Counted from the first letter of the stretch, positions 35,014 to 44,405 are shown. The stretch is 64,000 nt of DNA from Streptomyces sp. HUAS MG91 (GCF_040529335.1 NZ_CP159534.1:6758001-6822000); one strand, 5' to 3'. The notes: generated from the sequence alone by a model not told the origin. Translations and numbers: made by a program.

Positions 35014-35577
35014 GTGGCTAGATATCGGCGCATAACCGGCGGAACTGTACTGCACAGGAAGTCATTCAAGATATTTTCTTGGATCCTCCCCGCTCTCTTT
35101 GTGGGTGGTGCGCTATTTGCCGCGCTGAGTGGTTTCCGTGAGTCGAACCCGGATGCTTTGCGGGGCGGGGCTCTGATATGCCTGGTTGCCTGCGCGTGCC
35201 GATTCGTCACCCAGTCCAGGATCCATTTGCAGGGAGAATCCCTCATCGTGGTCAACCCTGCGTCCTGGTACGAGGTTCCCTACGGGAAGCTCTACCGAGC
35301 GGAAGCAGGGCGTGGTCGAGGTCTGATGCTGCGCCTCAAAGGGGTACCTGTCGACGAATCCGAAATTTACGTAGTGGGATATGCCGGATCCTTTCTGGAC
35401 AGGTACTTTCGGACCGCAGAGTCAGCCGGGAAGTCCCTGAATAAGGCGGCCAAGAGGAATTCTTCGCCATCCTCAAGTGTGGAAGGTCGCATACTCCGAG
35501 GAATTCCCAGAGATTCTCTGGTGGAAGGGCTCGTCGTCCTTTCGATTGCGCTGTTCATCGCTTCACTTGCTGTGTAG
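35014..35577 (+). CDS. PH-domain-like membrane protein, candidate RHS immunity
   Basis: 187 residues. Two predicted helices near the N-terminus ('WILPALFVGGALFAALSG', 'GGALICLVACACRF'), a beta-rich bacterial PH-like segment ('IHLQGESLIVVNPASW', 'VPYGKLYRAEAGRGRGLML', 'IYVVGYAGSFLDRYF') and a C-terminal helix ('LVVLSIALFIASLAV'). Lower GC than the chromosome average. Its place directly after the toxin tail, separated by terminator-like hairpins, is typical of immunity genes that must be expressed independently. A membrane immunity protein would suit the membrane-active-looking tail. GTG 35014 is accepted although its ribosome site is weak. Confidence 0.6.
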   Translation: MARYRRITGGTVLHRKSFKIFSWILPALFVGGALFAALSGFRESNPDALRGGALICLVACACRFVTQSRIHLQGESLIVVNPASWYEVPYGKLYRAEAGRGRGLMLRLKGVPVDESEIYVVGYAGSFLDRYFRTAESAGKSLNKAAKRNSSPSSSVEGRILRGIPRDSLVEGLVVLSIALFIASLAV

Positions 35578-35778
35578 AAGGGCGTCCCTCCTGCGCTGCC
35601 AGCACGCCGCCCCATGTTCAGAGGCCAATGCGCTAAAATCAACGCCGGCACCTTTTCCGATCCAGTCGGTGAAATCCTACTTAGGATTCCACTACAGTCA
35701 TTATAGCCGCCCCTTCGGAAAGGGGTTCTACACGCAGGTGGCAACGGGTAAGAAGTACACCTAAGAACGGCTAACACG
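35578..35778 (+). pseudogene. Remnant of a second RHS tail junction
   Basis: Bases 35656-35673 encode 'SDPVGE', matching the 'SDPTGE' core end of the RHS gene (34080-34094 region). Bases about 35722-35764 encode 'GFYTQVATGKKYT', matching 'HYYTQVTTGKKYT' of its tail, then a stop. The two pieces are in different frames, so at least one frameshift has occurred. This is a decayed displaced tail cassette or leftover from a tail replacement. Confidence 0.6.
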
Positions 35779-35865
35779 CTGAGCGCTTTCCAACCTCATG
35801 CTGACGCATGTGAAGGGCGAGGACGGCCTTCACCATGCGTCAGCATGAGGTTGGAAAGCGCTCAG
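35779..35865. repeat. 38-bp near-perfect inverted repeat
   Basis: Arms 35779-35816 and 35827-35865 are complementary over 38 positions with a single one-base bulge; the loop is ten bases. Each arm contains CTGAGCGCTTTCCAACC. The right arm and following bases lead into the dead integrative element. Too long for an ordinary terminator; it could be an element end, a cruciform, or a very strong bidirectional terminator. Confidence 0.75.
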
Positions 35866-35929
35866 TGCATCGCTCACAGCAGACAGATAGCGCTTCCGTT
35901 AAGGGCTGGGCGGAAGTTGCAACACAACC

Positions 35930-36204
35930 ATGCCCCCGCATTCTCTCGAAATAGAGCCCGCAGGACAGGCCGCCGCCCGCGCCATCGAACGCACCCGCAC
36001 CGCATGTGGCTACTCCCAGCGTCTGCTCGCCACTCGCGTCACCGCGCAGGGCCGGCACATGACCTTCACCGCATCGAACGCACGGTCCGACGCTGCGACA
36101 TCGACGATCTCGTTGCCATCGCCGCCGCCCTCGGCGTCTCCCCATGCGCCCTCCTCGGCGGCCCCTCCCGAGCCTCGGAGACGGTCGGCGCGGGCGCAAA
36201 ATAG
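35930..36204 (+). pseudogene. Frameshifted XRE family regulator
   Basis: The front half in one frame ('AIERTRTACGYSQRLLATRVTAQGRHMTF') and the back half in another ('IERTVRRCDIDDLVAIAAALGV') together make one helix-turn-helix_XRE domain. The junction at about 36070 lacks the residues expected between the recognition helix and 'RIER', so a small deletion shifted the frame. The protein would otherwise be a typical short element-borne regulator. Confidence 0.6.
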
Positions 36205-36413
36205 CCGACGATCGCCGGTTACTCAAACCGGTGATTCTCCGCATCATTGAACTTACCCAGCGAGGCCCCCGCCTCCGTTGGTTTCGTGATTCCTTGCGCA
36301 GCAAGTTCTCCGGCCAGTGGAAAACGGGGATCTCCGGGATATTTTTCGCGACGCGCTGTCTCAGTCGTCGTATCGGGCCGCTCTTCATTCCGTCTCCCAT
36401 TGAAGGACCTCTC

Positions 36414-36730
36414 TTGCCTGAAATCTCCTCGATTCCCGCTGGCCGTGCGTCCGCATTCCCGGATTCCCCCGTCGTCGACCGCGCATTTCTTGGCGTGCGG
36501 GAAGCTGCCGCCTACCTCGGCCTCTCGCCCCGCACGCTCTACGTCTGGCGGCACCGTCGGCAGGGGCCACCGAGCTTCCGCCTGGGTGCCGTGGGCGGGT
36601 GACGTACCGGCTCGACGCACTCGACGCCTGGATACGCGAGCAGGAACAGGCCGACTCGCGCTCCAACCTGGCCCTGGACCCCGTGAGCGCCGTCCCGCAG
36701 AGCCGCGTCGACTTCTCGGCCACAGCCTGA
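36414..36730 (+). pseudogene. xis: Frameshifted excisionase (MerR-type HTH)
   Basis: TTG 36414 with GAAGGA upstream starts a frame with the excisionase HTH 'LGVREAAAYLGLSPRTLYVWRHRRQGP' and 'SFRLG'. The frame ends at 36602, but 'VTYRLDALDAWIREQEQAD' continues in the next frame from 36599. So one or two bases were lost at about 36590-36600. Position right before the integrase gene is normal for actinobacterial integrative elements. Confidence 0.7.
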
Positions 36731-36776
36731 CGTCCCAGAGCCGACGGCACCTCCACTCCCGATCCTGAGGAAATAC

Positions 36777-38024
36777 TTGGCCGGCTACATCGAAGACCGC
36801 TGGATCAACAAGAAGAAGGACCCCACCAGCGGCAAGCGGGAGCGCACCACCCGCTACGGGAAGGGCTCGCGGTACCGCGTGGCCGGAATCCCCGGCGTCC
36901 GGAACATGTCGTTCGACACGCTGGAGGACGCCAAGGCGTGGCTCCGCAGGGCCGGAACCGACAGTGAGCGCGGCGAGTTCGTCGACCCCCGTGACGGCTC
37001 CGTCGCCCTGGCCGACTACGTGACCCGCTTCTGGAAGGAGGGCGTGCGGGGTGCTCCGGGCACGGTCAAACGTGTCGACGAGCGCGTGCGCCTCCACATC
37101 CTCCCGCACCTCGGCACGGTGGGCCTGAGGGACATCTCGGCGACCGTCCTGCGCAGCTACATCGCCACGCTCGAAAGCCAGTGCGCGCCGCGCTATGCCC
37201 GGCAGATCCTCACGACCCTCTCGAACATCTTCGAGACGGCCATCGACGACAAGCGCCTCGTACGCAACCCAATGCGCGCGAAGTCGGTGCGCTGGCCCAA
37301 GGTGCCGGAGGACCAGCGGGAAGCGTGGCCGCTGGAGACAGCGCAACGCGTGCGGGACGTGATCAAAGCGCGCTACCGCATCGCGGTCGTGGTCGCTCTC
37401 GGCTGCGGGCTGCGCCAAGGGGAGGTCTTCGGCCTCTCTCCGGAGGACATCGACTTCCAGCGCGGAGTCATTCGCGTGCGTCGACAGGTATAACTGCTCA
37501 ACGGCCGGCTGTACTTCGCCCTGCCCAAGGGCGGGAAGACGCGCATCGTCGACATGCCGGGGTCGGTCGCCGCCGAGCTGGCCGCGTACTTCCTTCAGTA
37601 CACGGCGGTCGAGGTCGAGTTGCCGTGGGGCGGGCCGGAACCGGAGAGGGAGAAGCGGCGGTTCTAGCTCGTCCTGACGACGACGTACGGCAACGCGATC
37701 CGCGCGAACATTTTCAACGTCGAGGTCTGGAAGCCTGCCATCGCCGCGGCCGGGGTCATCCCTCTGCGGGAGAAAGGGGAGCGGTGGAAGGCGTCACGCA
37801 AGGACGGGTTCCACGTGCTCCGGCACACCTTCGCCTCGGTCATTCTCGAAGCGGGCGAGTCCGTCGTCACGTTGGCTCGATGGCTGGGCCACTCCAGTCC
37901 GACCATCACGCTCGACCACTACGCGCACTTCATGCCGGAGGCAGGCGGGAAGGGGCGCGCGGCGGTCGACGCACTGCTCGGTGTGGTTCCCGAGTACGTT
38001 CCGGACGACCTAACTCGGGCGTGA
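36777..38024 (+). pseudogene. int: Tyrosine recombinase integrase with two in-frame stops
   Basis: TTG 36777 (TGAGG seven bases before) opens a phage/AICE-type integrase. The frame carries the arm-binding N-domain, SAM-like core domain ('ADYVTRFWKEGV', 'ATVLRSYIATLESQCAPRYARQIL') and catalytic Arg in 'GCGLRQGEVFGL'. TAA at 37491-37493 and TAG at 37665-37667 interrupt it without a frame change. Beyond them the same frame still encodes the catalytic Lys ('PKGGKTR'), 'HVLRHTFAS' and 'LGHSSPTITLDHYAHF' with the nucleophilic Tyr. Two nonsense mutations in otherwise preserved sequence point to recent inactivation. No tRNA or att duplication was found nearby. Confidence 0.85.
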
Positions 38025-38062
38025 GGGTAAGAAATGGGTGGACCCTGGCGGCCCGATGGGGG

Positions 38063-38547
38063 TCAGTCCGTAAGGCTCTTGCGGCGAACACGCAGTGAGT
38101 ACGTCCGCTTTCCCTCGGGGCGGCCGCTGCTGCCCCAGCCGCCGCTCGAAGCCACGTTCCACCCACGCTGTTCCTTCATCTGGGCGGCGAAGGCGCACAG
38201 GTCGTTGATCTCGCAGCCGCAGTCCAGTGTGACGCTGACGCCGATGTACGGGCTTCGAGGGCTGTCCGTCGCGTAGGGGTTCGGCTCCCATCGCACTTCG
38301 TGTACGTGCTCCTTGAGGCCGGTGCGCTCGACGTCGTGCTTGATGCCGTGGGCTTTCGCGTACTCGTCCAGGTCATCGATCACGAACAAGTGACTCGACC
38401 ACTCGCCGGGCCAGACCGCGAGCAGGCGGACTCGTGGATCTCGATGTAGCACGTCTTACGAGCGGTGCAGGGGAAGTCCTTCCCTGCCTTCGCGGCACTT
38501 CTCGGTTCCAACTGATCTTCCCGGCCTGCGCGGTTCCATGTGGCCAT
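38063..38547 (-). pseudogene. Frameshifted element-borne hypothetical protein
   Basis: From ATG 38547 one frame reads 'MATWNRAGREDQLEPRS' to 'TCYIEIHESA'. The continuation 'RLLAVWPGEWSSHLFVIDD' to the stop at 38063 is in another frame, the shift being one missing base at about 38430. The combined ~160-residue protein, with 'DCGCEINDLCAF', resembles hypothetical proteins carried on actinobacterial integrative elements. Function unknown. Confidence 0.55.
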
Positions 38548-38694
38548 CCAGTCAGGGTGATGGCCTGCGCAGGGAAGTCGGCGGAAGTCGGCTGCACGAT
38601 GCTCGTGCAAGGGCTGGCGGTGAGTGCGGGGCCGTGCTCCCCAGCGCCGCCCGTTCTCCCCAGATTCTCCCCAGAGGGCTCCGCAGAGGCGCCG

Positions 38695-39825
38695 CTACAG
38701 CCAGTCCCGCCGCTTGAAGATCAAGTACAGGCTGACGCAGACGACCCCCATCAGCCCGATCGCGAACGGATACCCGAAGCTCCAGCCCAGCTCCGGCATG
38801 TTCTCGAAGTTCATGCCGTAGATCGTGCCGACCAGCGTGGGGGCGAAGAGGATGGCTGCCCAGGACGAGATTTTCTTGATCTCCTCGTTCTGTTCGAAGC
38901 CCGCCTCCGCCAGCGCCCGCATCTCCGCGTTCTGCTGCTGGGTCACCAGGGTCGCGTTCACCGTCAGGATGTCGGCGAGGGCCTCGCGGAAGCCGTCGAC
39001 GCGTTCGCTGGTGTGGGTGACGTGGTCCGCGACGTCGCGGAGGTAGCTCTGGAGTTCCTCGTCCGTGCCGTACTTGGCGAAGCCCGCCATCAGGCCGTGC
39101 AGCATGCCGACCAGGGGGCGGGTGGCGCGCTGGAACTCGACCATTTCGCGGGAGAGTTCGTAGATGCGGCGGGAGACCTCGGGGGCGCCGGAGAAGACCT
39201 CGGTCTCGATCTCGTCGATGTCGTTCTGGACGCCGTCCACGACCGGGGCGTAGCCGTCGACGACCGCGTCGAGGATCGCGTACAGGATCGCCTCGGGGCC
39301 GAGTTTGAGGAGGTCGGGGGAGTCCTCCATGCGGCGGCGCACCGCCGACAGGTCCGGTGCCGCGCCGTGCCGGACGGTGATCACGAAGTCCGCGCCGACG
39401 AACACGTGCAGTTCGCCGAAGTCGACCTCCTCGGCCGCGTCGAGATAACGGGCCGCGCTCAGGACGACGAAGAGCGTCTCGCCGTACCGCTCCAGCTTCG
39501 GCCGCTGATGCGCCTCCAGCGCGTCCTCGACGGCGAGTTCGTGCAGGTCGAACTCGGCCGCGAGGGACTTGAGCTCCGCCTCCGTGGGGCGGGCCAGGCC
39601 GATCCACGCCGTCGTCCGCGGCTTCTCGCGCAACTGCCGGTACGTGTCCGTGAGCGACGCGGGACTCGCCACCCGCACCCCGTCCCGGTACAGCGCCGCG
39701 TGCACCACGCTGTCGGGCTGCGGGTCCTGCGGCCCGGCGGGCTCCGCGCCCGGCGATCCGGCCGGCGGGCGCGGGTCCAGGCCCCGGCGCCAGGTGTAGC
39801 GGCGTCCATCCTGCCGTCGCGGCAT
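38695..39825 (-). CDS. corA: CorA family magnesium/cobalt transporter
   Basis: 376 residues. A large cytoplasmic alpha/beta domain with long stalk helices precedes two C-terminal membrane helices ('ISSWAAILFAPTLVGTIYGMNF', 'YPFAIGLMGVVCVSLYLIF'). The GMN signature in 'YGMNFENMPEL' is the ion-selectivity loop of CorA pentamers, and the C-terminus 'KRRDWL' is a typical basic end. It transports Mg2+ down the membrane potential. ATG 39825 fits the family start. Its 3' end lies about 150 bases from the dead element. Confidence 0.9.
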   Translation of the reverse strand: MPRRQDGRRYTWRRGLDPRPPAGSPGAEPAGPQDPQPDSVVHAALYRDGVRVASPASLTDTYRQLREKPRTTAWIGLARPTEAELKSLAAEFDLHELAVEDALEAHQRPKLERYGETLFVVLSAARYLDAAEEVDFGELHVFVGADFVITVRHGAAPDLSAVRRRMEDSPDLLKLGPEAILYAILDAVVDGYAPVVDGVQNDIDEIETEVFSGAPEVSRRIYELSREMVEFQRATRPLVGMLHGLMAGFAKYGTDEELQSYLRDVADHVTHTSERVDGFREALADILTVNATLVTQQQNAEMRALAEAGFEQNEEIKKISSWAAILFAPTLVGTIYGMNFENMPELGWSFGYPFAIGLMGVVCVSLYLIFKRRDWL

Positions 39826-39941
39826 CGCCGCCTCCTTCCGCTGTTGCGAGGGGTCCCGAGCAGCCTAACCAGCGAAGCCCACCCACCCGGGCAGCGGCAT
39901 CGCGGACAGAAGATGACCTCATCGGCCGTTACCGTCCCCTC

Positions 39942-41060
39942 ATGACGACGAAGCCGATCACCACCCGCGCCCTCGGCCGGGCCACCCTGGAGCGGCAACT
40001 CCTGCTCCGCCGCAGCCCGATGAAGGCCGAGGAGGCCGTCGCCCACCTCGTCGGACTCCAGGCGCAGGAGGTCCGCCCGCCCTACCTCGCGCTCGCCGCC
40101 CGCCTCGACGGCTTCACCCCCGCCGACCTCTCCGACGCCCTCGCCGCGCGGCGCGTGGCCCGCATCGTCACCATGCGCTCCACGATCCACCTGCACACCG
40201 CCGAGGACGCCATGACGCTGCGCCCGCTGGTGCAGCCCGCCCGCGAGCGCGAACTGCGGCTCTTCCGCAAGGGCCTCGACGGGGTCGACCTCGACCGGCT
40301 CACCGCCCTGACCCGTCCGTACGTCGAGGAGGAGCCGCGCACCCCGAAGGAGATCCGCCACCTGCTCCTCGCCGAGTGGCCGGACGCCGACCCGCAGGCC
40401 CTGATGATCGCGGCCCGCGCCGGTCTTCCGCTCGTCCAGGTCACCCCGCGCGGCCTGTGGCGGCGCAGCGGCGGCGTGCGCCTGACCACGGCCGAGCGCT
40501 GGCTCGACCTGCCCACCGCACCCACCCCCGCCCCCGACGACACGATCCTGCGCTACCTCGGCGCCTTCGGCCCCGCCTCGGTGAAGGACTTCCAGCAGTG
40601 GGCCGGCCTCACCCGCACCAAGGAGGCCTTCGAGCAGCTGCGGCCCCGGCTCGTCACCTTCCGCGACGAGCACGGCGTGGAGCTGTTCGACCTGCCCGAT
40701 GCCCCGCGCCCCGACGAGGACACCCCGGCACCGCCGCGGCTGCTCGCCGAGTTCGACAACCTCCTCCTGTCCCACGCCGACCGCACCCGCGTGATCGCCG
40801 AGGCCGACCGGGGCCGCAACTGGCAGGTCAACACCGTCTACTTGACCTTCCTCGTCGACGGGATGCTCGCCGGTCTGTGGACCTTGAAGGAGCCGAAGGG
40901 GGCCGGGACCGAAGACGCCGGCAGCCGGCTCACCCTCGAACCCTTCCGGCCCCTCACCCGCGCCCAGCGCGACGAACTCGTCGCCGAGGCCGAACGCACC
41001 GCCGCCGTCCTGGAGGCGCCCGGCCCGGTCACCGTCGACTTCGGCACCGTCCGCACCTGA
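39942..41060 (+). CDS. Winged-helix DNA-binding protein (AlkZ-like, HTH_42 family)
   Basis: 372 residues. Tandem winged-helix architecture with 'LLLRRSPMKAEEAVAHLVGLQAQE', 'RIVTMRSTIHLHTAEDA' and 'FDNLLLSHADRTRVI', the hallmarks of the family that includes AlkZ and YcaQ DNA glycosylases, which unhook alkylated or cross-linked bases. The AlkZ catalytic QxQ motif maps to 'LQAQE' here. Divergent from corA by about 115 bases. Exact lesion specificity unknown. Confidence 0.82.
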   Translation: MTTKPITTRALGRATLERQLLLRRSPMKAEEAVAHLVGLQAQEVRPPYLALAARLDGFTPADLSDALAARRVARIVTMRSTIHLHTAEDAMTLRPLVQPARERELRLFRKGLDGVDLDRLTALTRPYVEEEPRTPKEIRHLLLAEWPDADPQALMIAARAGLPLVQVTPRGLWRRSGGVRLTTAERWLDLPTAPTPAPDDTILRYLGAFGPASVKDFQQWAGLTRTKEAFEQLRPRLVTFRDEHGVELFDLPDAPRPDEDTPAPPRLLAEFDNLLLSHADRTRVIAEADRGRNWQVNTVYLTFLVDGMLAGLWTLKEPKGAGTEDAGSRLTLEPFRPLTRAQRDELVAEAERTAAVLEAPGPVTVDFGTVRT

Positions 41061-41078
41061 ACCAGAGGCACCGAGGCC

Positions 41079-41723
41079 TCAGTCGGCGCGGCCCGTCGCC
41101 GCCACCGTCACCCCGAGACCTATCAGCGCGAAGCCACCCGTCCCGCCGATCATCGACAACCGACGGTCCGAGCGCGCGAACCAGTCGCGCGCCGCCGACG
41201 CCGTCAGCCCCCACAGCGTGTCCGTGACCAGGCCGATGCCGATCGGTATCAGACCGAGCAGCAGCATCTGGAGCGGGACGTGCCCCGCGTCGTGGTTCAC
41301 GAACTGCGGCAGCACCGCCGCGAAGAACACGATCCCCTTCGGATTGGTGACGCCCACCAGGATGCCGTCGGCCACCGTGCGGCCGGTGCCCTTCGCGGGC
41401 TCCGTCGGGCCGCGCAGGTCCGACACCTTCATGGCGTGCCGGTGCCGGAACGCCTGGACGCCCAGGTACACCAGATACGCCGCGCCCGCCAGCTTCACGG
41501 CCACGAACAGCGCCGCCGACCGCTCCACCAGCGAACCGACGCCGAGAGCCACCGCCACCACCAGCAGGTACGACCCGACGAGATTGCCCAGCGCCGTCGC
41601 CACCGCCGTGCGTCTGCCGTGCGCGAGCGCCCGTCCGATCACGAACAGCACGCTCGGTCCCGGGATCACGATCACCAGCAGCGACATCGCCGCGAAGGCC
41701 AGAAACCTGTCCGTCGACACCAC
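41079..41723 (-). CDS. LysE family amino acid exporter
   Basis: 214 residues from GTG 41723, which follows GAGGGGGTGG; the next codon is also GTG. Six predicted helices, with the family start 'FLAFAAMSLLVIVIPGPSVLFVIGRAL' near residue 5 and 'GVTNPKGIVFFAAVLPQFV' in the middle. LysE/RhtB proteins export amino acids or homoserine lactones. It converges on the AlkZ-like gene with 18 bases between stops. Confidence 0.88.
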   Translation of the reverse strand: MVSTDRFLAFAAMSLLVIVIPGPSVLFVIGRALAHGRRTAVATALGNLVGSYLLVVAVALGVGSLVERSAALFVAVKLAGAAYLVYLGVQAFRHRHAMKVSDLRGPTEPAKGTGRTVADGILVGVTNPKGIVFFAAVLPQFVNHDAGHVPLQMLLLGLIPIGIGLVTDTLWGLTASAARDWFARSDRRLSMIGGTGGFALIGLGVTVAATGRAD

Positions 41724-41834
41724 ACGCCCACCCCCTCGTCCGCCACGACGGCTCCGGGCCGCCGTCGACGCCATCCCACCATCCGCTCGTACGCCATTGA
41801 AGACCACGGCACTGACAATCGGCCCTGCCAGGCC

Positions 41835-42668
41835 CTACGGCAGCAGCCCCGCCCGCCGCGCCTGGGCCACCGCCTCACCCCGGGTGTGCGCCCCCAGCCT
41901 GCGCATCGCCGAGCGCAGATAGCCCTTGACGGTCTCCGGGCGCAGCCCGAGCCGCTCGGCCGCCACCGCGTTCGTCGCGCCCGCCGCCACGCACGCCAGC
42001 ACATCGACCTCGCGGGGCGCGAGCGTGAGAGCCGTCTCCCGTTCCGGCGGCGCCCCGGCGGACGCCAACCGGCCGCACACCGCGAGGAGTTCGTCCCGCA
42101 GCGCCGGGTCGACGATCCTCGGGGCGAGAGCCCGCAGCGCCCCGTGCGCCTCGCGCACCTCCTCCCACGCCCCGCTGTCCTCGGCCGCCGGCGCGGTCGC
42201 CGCGGACAGCAGCTCGTGCGCCTCGTCGCGTACCACCAGCGCCTGTTCCACGTCACGGGCCGCCGCGAGCGCCGCGGTCAGCACCCGGTCGCCCAGCGGC
42301 TGGGCGGTGCGCAGCGCCCCGTACAGCACGCCCCGTACCCGGCGCCGTACGACGACGGGCACCGCAAGGACCGAGCGCAGGCCCTCGGCCGCGACGGCGG
42401 TGTCGTACTCGTGGCTGATGTGCCGCGAGTCGTGGTAGTCCGTGACGGCGCAGGCCCGGGCCAGGGAGAGCGCCTTGCCGCCGAGGCCGTTGCCCGTGGC
42501 CACCGCGAGACCGCGCAGCGAATGGGTCGCCGCGCCGCTCAGCTCGCCGATGCGCACCTGTCCCGGGCCCGCCGTCAGCCCGCCGAACGCGACCGGCAGC
42601 TCGGTGCTCCGGCGCAGCCGCACCAGTGCCGTCCGCAGCTCCACGGCCTCGGAGATGTCCGCGCTCAC
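41835..42668 (-). CDS. GAF domain LuxR-type regulator
   Basis: 277 residues from GTG 42668 (GGGAGA upstream; the frame is open to 42728). A GAF domain ('GNGLGGKALSLARACAVTDYHDS', 'RSVLAVPVVVRRRVRGVLYG') is followed by a LuxR HTH at the C-terminus ('LTLAPREVDVLACVAAGATNAVAAERLGLRPETVKGYLRSAM' region). It resembles regulators that sense a small effector. It is divergent from the acyl-CoA synthetase by about 140 bases and may control it. Confidence 0.82.
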   Translation of the reverse strand: MSADISEAVELRTALVRLRRSTELPVAFGGLTAGPGQVRIGELSGAATHSLRGLAVATGNGLGGKALSLARACAVTDYHDSRHISHEYDTAVAAEGLRSVLAVPVVVRRRVRGVLYGALRTAQPLGDRVLTAALAAARDVEQALVVRDEAHELLSAATAPAAEDSGAWEEVREAHGALRALAPRIVDPALRDELLAVCGRLASAGAPPERETALTLAPREVDVLACVAAGATNAVAAERLGLRPETVKGYLRSAMRRLGAHTRGEAVAQARRAGLLP

Positions 42669-42805
42669 CCTCGATCTCCCTGCTGTGCTCTGTTCACCCC
42701 CGTTCGGGGGTGGTGAGATCCGCGTCACGGACTACACGATGTCAGACACGGTCCGCAAGGGCCGGGTCCGCGGCGCCGCGGGTACCCAGGGAGCAGGAGA
42801 GAACG

Positions 42806-44347
42806 ATGCGCGTTCCGATGACGATCAGCGACTTCTTGGACCGGGCCGAACTGGGGTTCGCCCACAGTCCCGGGGTGATCGACGAACCCGAGCAGCCGGG
42901 CACGCCCGTGCCCACGTCCACGTACGGTCGTCTGGGCGAGCGGGTGCGGGCCTGGCAGGCCGGGCTCGACGCGCTCGGGGTCGGCGAGGGCGAGCGCGTC
43001 GCGGTGCTCAGCCACAACTCGGCCCGCATGTTGGAACTGCTGTTCGCCGTGCCGATGAGCGGTCGGATCGCCGTACCGGTCAACTTCCGGCTGAAGGCCG
43101 AGGAGATCGAGTACGTGGTCCGGCAGAGCGGCGCGTCGGTGCTGCTCGTCGACCCCGAGGTGCAGGAGACCAGCGCGCACGCCAAGACGGCCCACCGGTT
43201 CGTCCTCGGCGAGCAGACCGAGACCGAGCTGATGCGGTTCGGGGTGGAGCCGCGCCCCTGGTCGGCCCCCGACGAGGACGCCACCGCGACCATCAACTAC
43301 ACGTCGGGAACGACCGCGCGCCCCAAGGGCGTTCAGCTCACCCACCGCAACATCTGGGTGAACGGGCTGACCTTCGGCCTGCACACCCGCGCCTGGGAGC
43401 AGGACGTGTACATGCACACCCTGCCGATGTTCCACTGCAACGGCTGGGGCATGCCGTTCGTCGCCGCCGGCCTCGGCATGAAGCAGGTCGTGCTCCGCAA
43501 GGTCGACGGCGCGGAGATCCTGCGCCGCGTGGACGAGCACGGCGTGACGCTGATGTGCGGCGCGCCCGCGGTGTGGAACGCGGTGCTCGACGCGGCGGCC
43601 GGCTGGGACGGCGCGATCCCGGGCCGCGACCGGGTGCGGATCGTGTGCGCGGGCGCCCCGCCGCCGAGCCGCATGATCCAGCGCGTGGAGCAGGAGCTGG
43701 GCTGGGAGTTCACCCAGATCTACGGTCTCACCGAGACGTCCCCGGTGCTGACCTTCAACCGCGCGCGCCCGGAGGAGTCCCTGCTGCCCGCGGAGGACCG
43801 GGCCCGGCGCCAGTCGCGGGCCGGTGTGCCCGCGCTGGGCGTGAAGCTGCGCGTCGCCGACTCCGGCGAGGTGCTCGCCCGGTCGAACGTCGTGCTCGAC
43901 GGCTACTGGGAGAAGCCCGAGGAGACCGCCGCGGCCCTGGAGGGCGACTGGTTCCACACCGGCGACGGCGGCACCATCGACCCGGCGGACGGCCACCTCA
44001 CGATCTCCGACCGCAAGAAGGACGTCATCATCACGGGCGGGGAGAACGTGTCGTCGATCGAGGTCGAGGACACCGTCTTCAGCCACCCGGCGGTGGCCGA
44101 GGTCGCGGTGATCGGCGTGCCGGACGCCAAGTGGGGCGAGACGATCAAGGCCCTGGTGGTGCTCGTGGAGGGCGCGACGGTGACGGAGGCCGAGATCATC
44201 GCGTACTGCAAGAAGCGGGTGGCCGGGTACAAGGCGCCGACGACCGTGGAGTTCCGGGACGCCATCCCCCGTACGGCCACGGGCAAGATCCAGAAGTTCA
44301 AGCTGCGGGAGCCGTACTGGGAGGGGCGGGACCGGGGCGTCAACTGA
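42806..44347 (+). CDS. AMP-dependent acyl-CoA synthetase
   Basis: 513 residues. ANL-superfamily motifs in order: P-loop 'YTSGTTARPKG', 'GLTETSPV', 'TGDGG', 'SDRKKDVIITGGEN' hinge and the C-terminal catalytic Lys in 'TATGKIQKFKL'. It activates a carboxylic acid with ATP and CoA. The closest general type is medium/long-chain fatty acyl-CoA synthetase. ATG 42806 has AGGAGA upstream; the frame is open further but without a better start. Divergent from the GAF-LuxR regulator. Confidence 0.88.
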   Translation: MRVPMTISDFLDRAELGFAHSPGVIDEPEQPGTPVPTSTYGRLGERVRAWQAGLDALGVGEGERVAVLSHNSARMLELLFAVPMSGRIAVPVNFRLKAEEIEYVVRQSGASVLLVDPEVQETSAHAKTAHRFVLGEQTETELMRFGVEPRPWSAPDEDATATINYTSGTTARPKGVQLTHRNIWVNGLTFGLHTRAWEQDVYMHTLPMFHCNGWGMPFVAAGLGMKQVVLRKVDGAEILRRVDEHGVTLMCGAPAVWNAVLDAAAGWDGAIPGRDRVRIVCAGAPPPSRMIQRVEQELGWEFTQIYGLTETSPVLTFNRARPEESLLPAEDRARRQSRAGVPALGVKLRVADSGEVLARSNVVLDGYWEKPEETAAALEGDWFHTGDGGTIDPADGHLTISDRKKDVIITGGENVSSIEVEDTVFSHPAVAEVAVIGVPDAKWGETIKALVVLVEGATVTEAEIIAYCKKRVAGYKAPTTVEFRDAIPRTATGKIQKFKLREPYWEGRDRGVN

Positions 44348-44405
44348 CCCCGCCGGCGACCGGGACGTCACCTGACCCCGCCGGTCCCGCCCGGGCCCGG
44401 CGGCA

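Noticed and set aside
36777..38690. tRNA or att site next to the integrase
   Set aside because: Scanned for TPsiC-like GGTTCGA and acceptor stems; none found. A short TTCTCCCCAGA tandem repeat (about 38644-38665) is too short to call att.
44348..44405. GC-rich direct repeat between convergent genes
   Set aside because: CTGACCCCGCCGG occurs twice, but it is short and gives no clear stem; not reported as a terminator.
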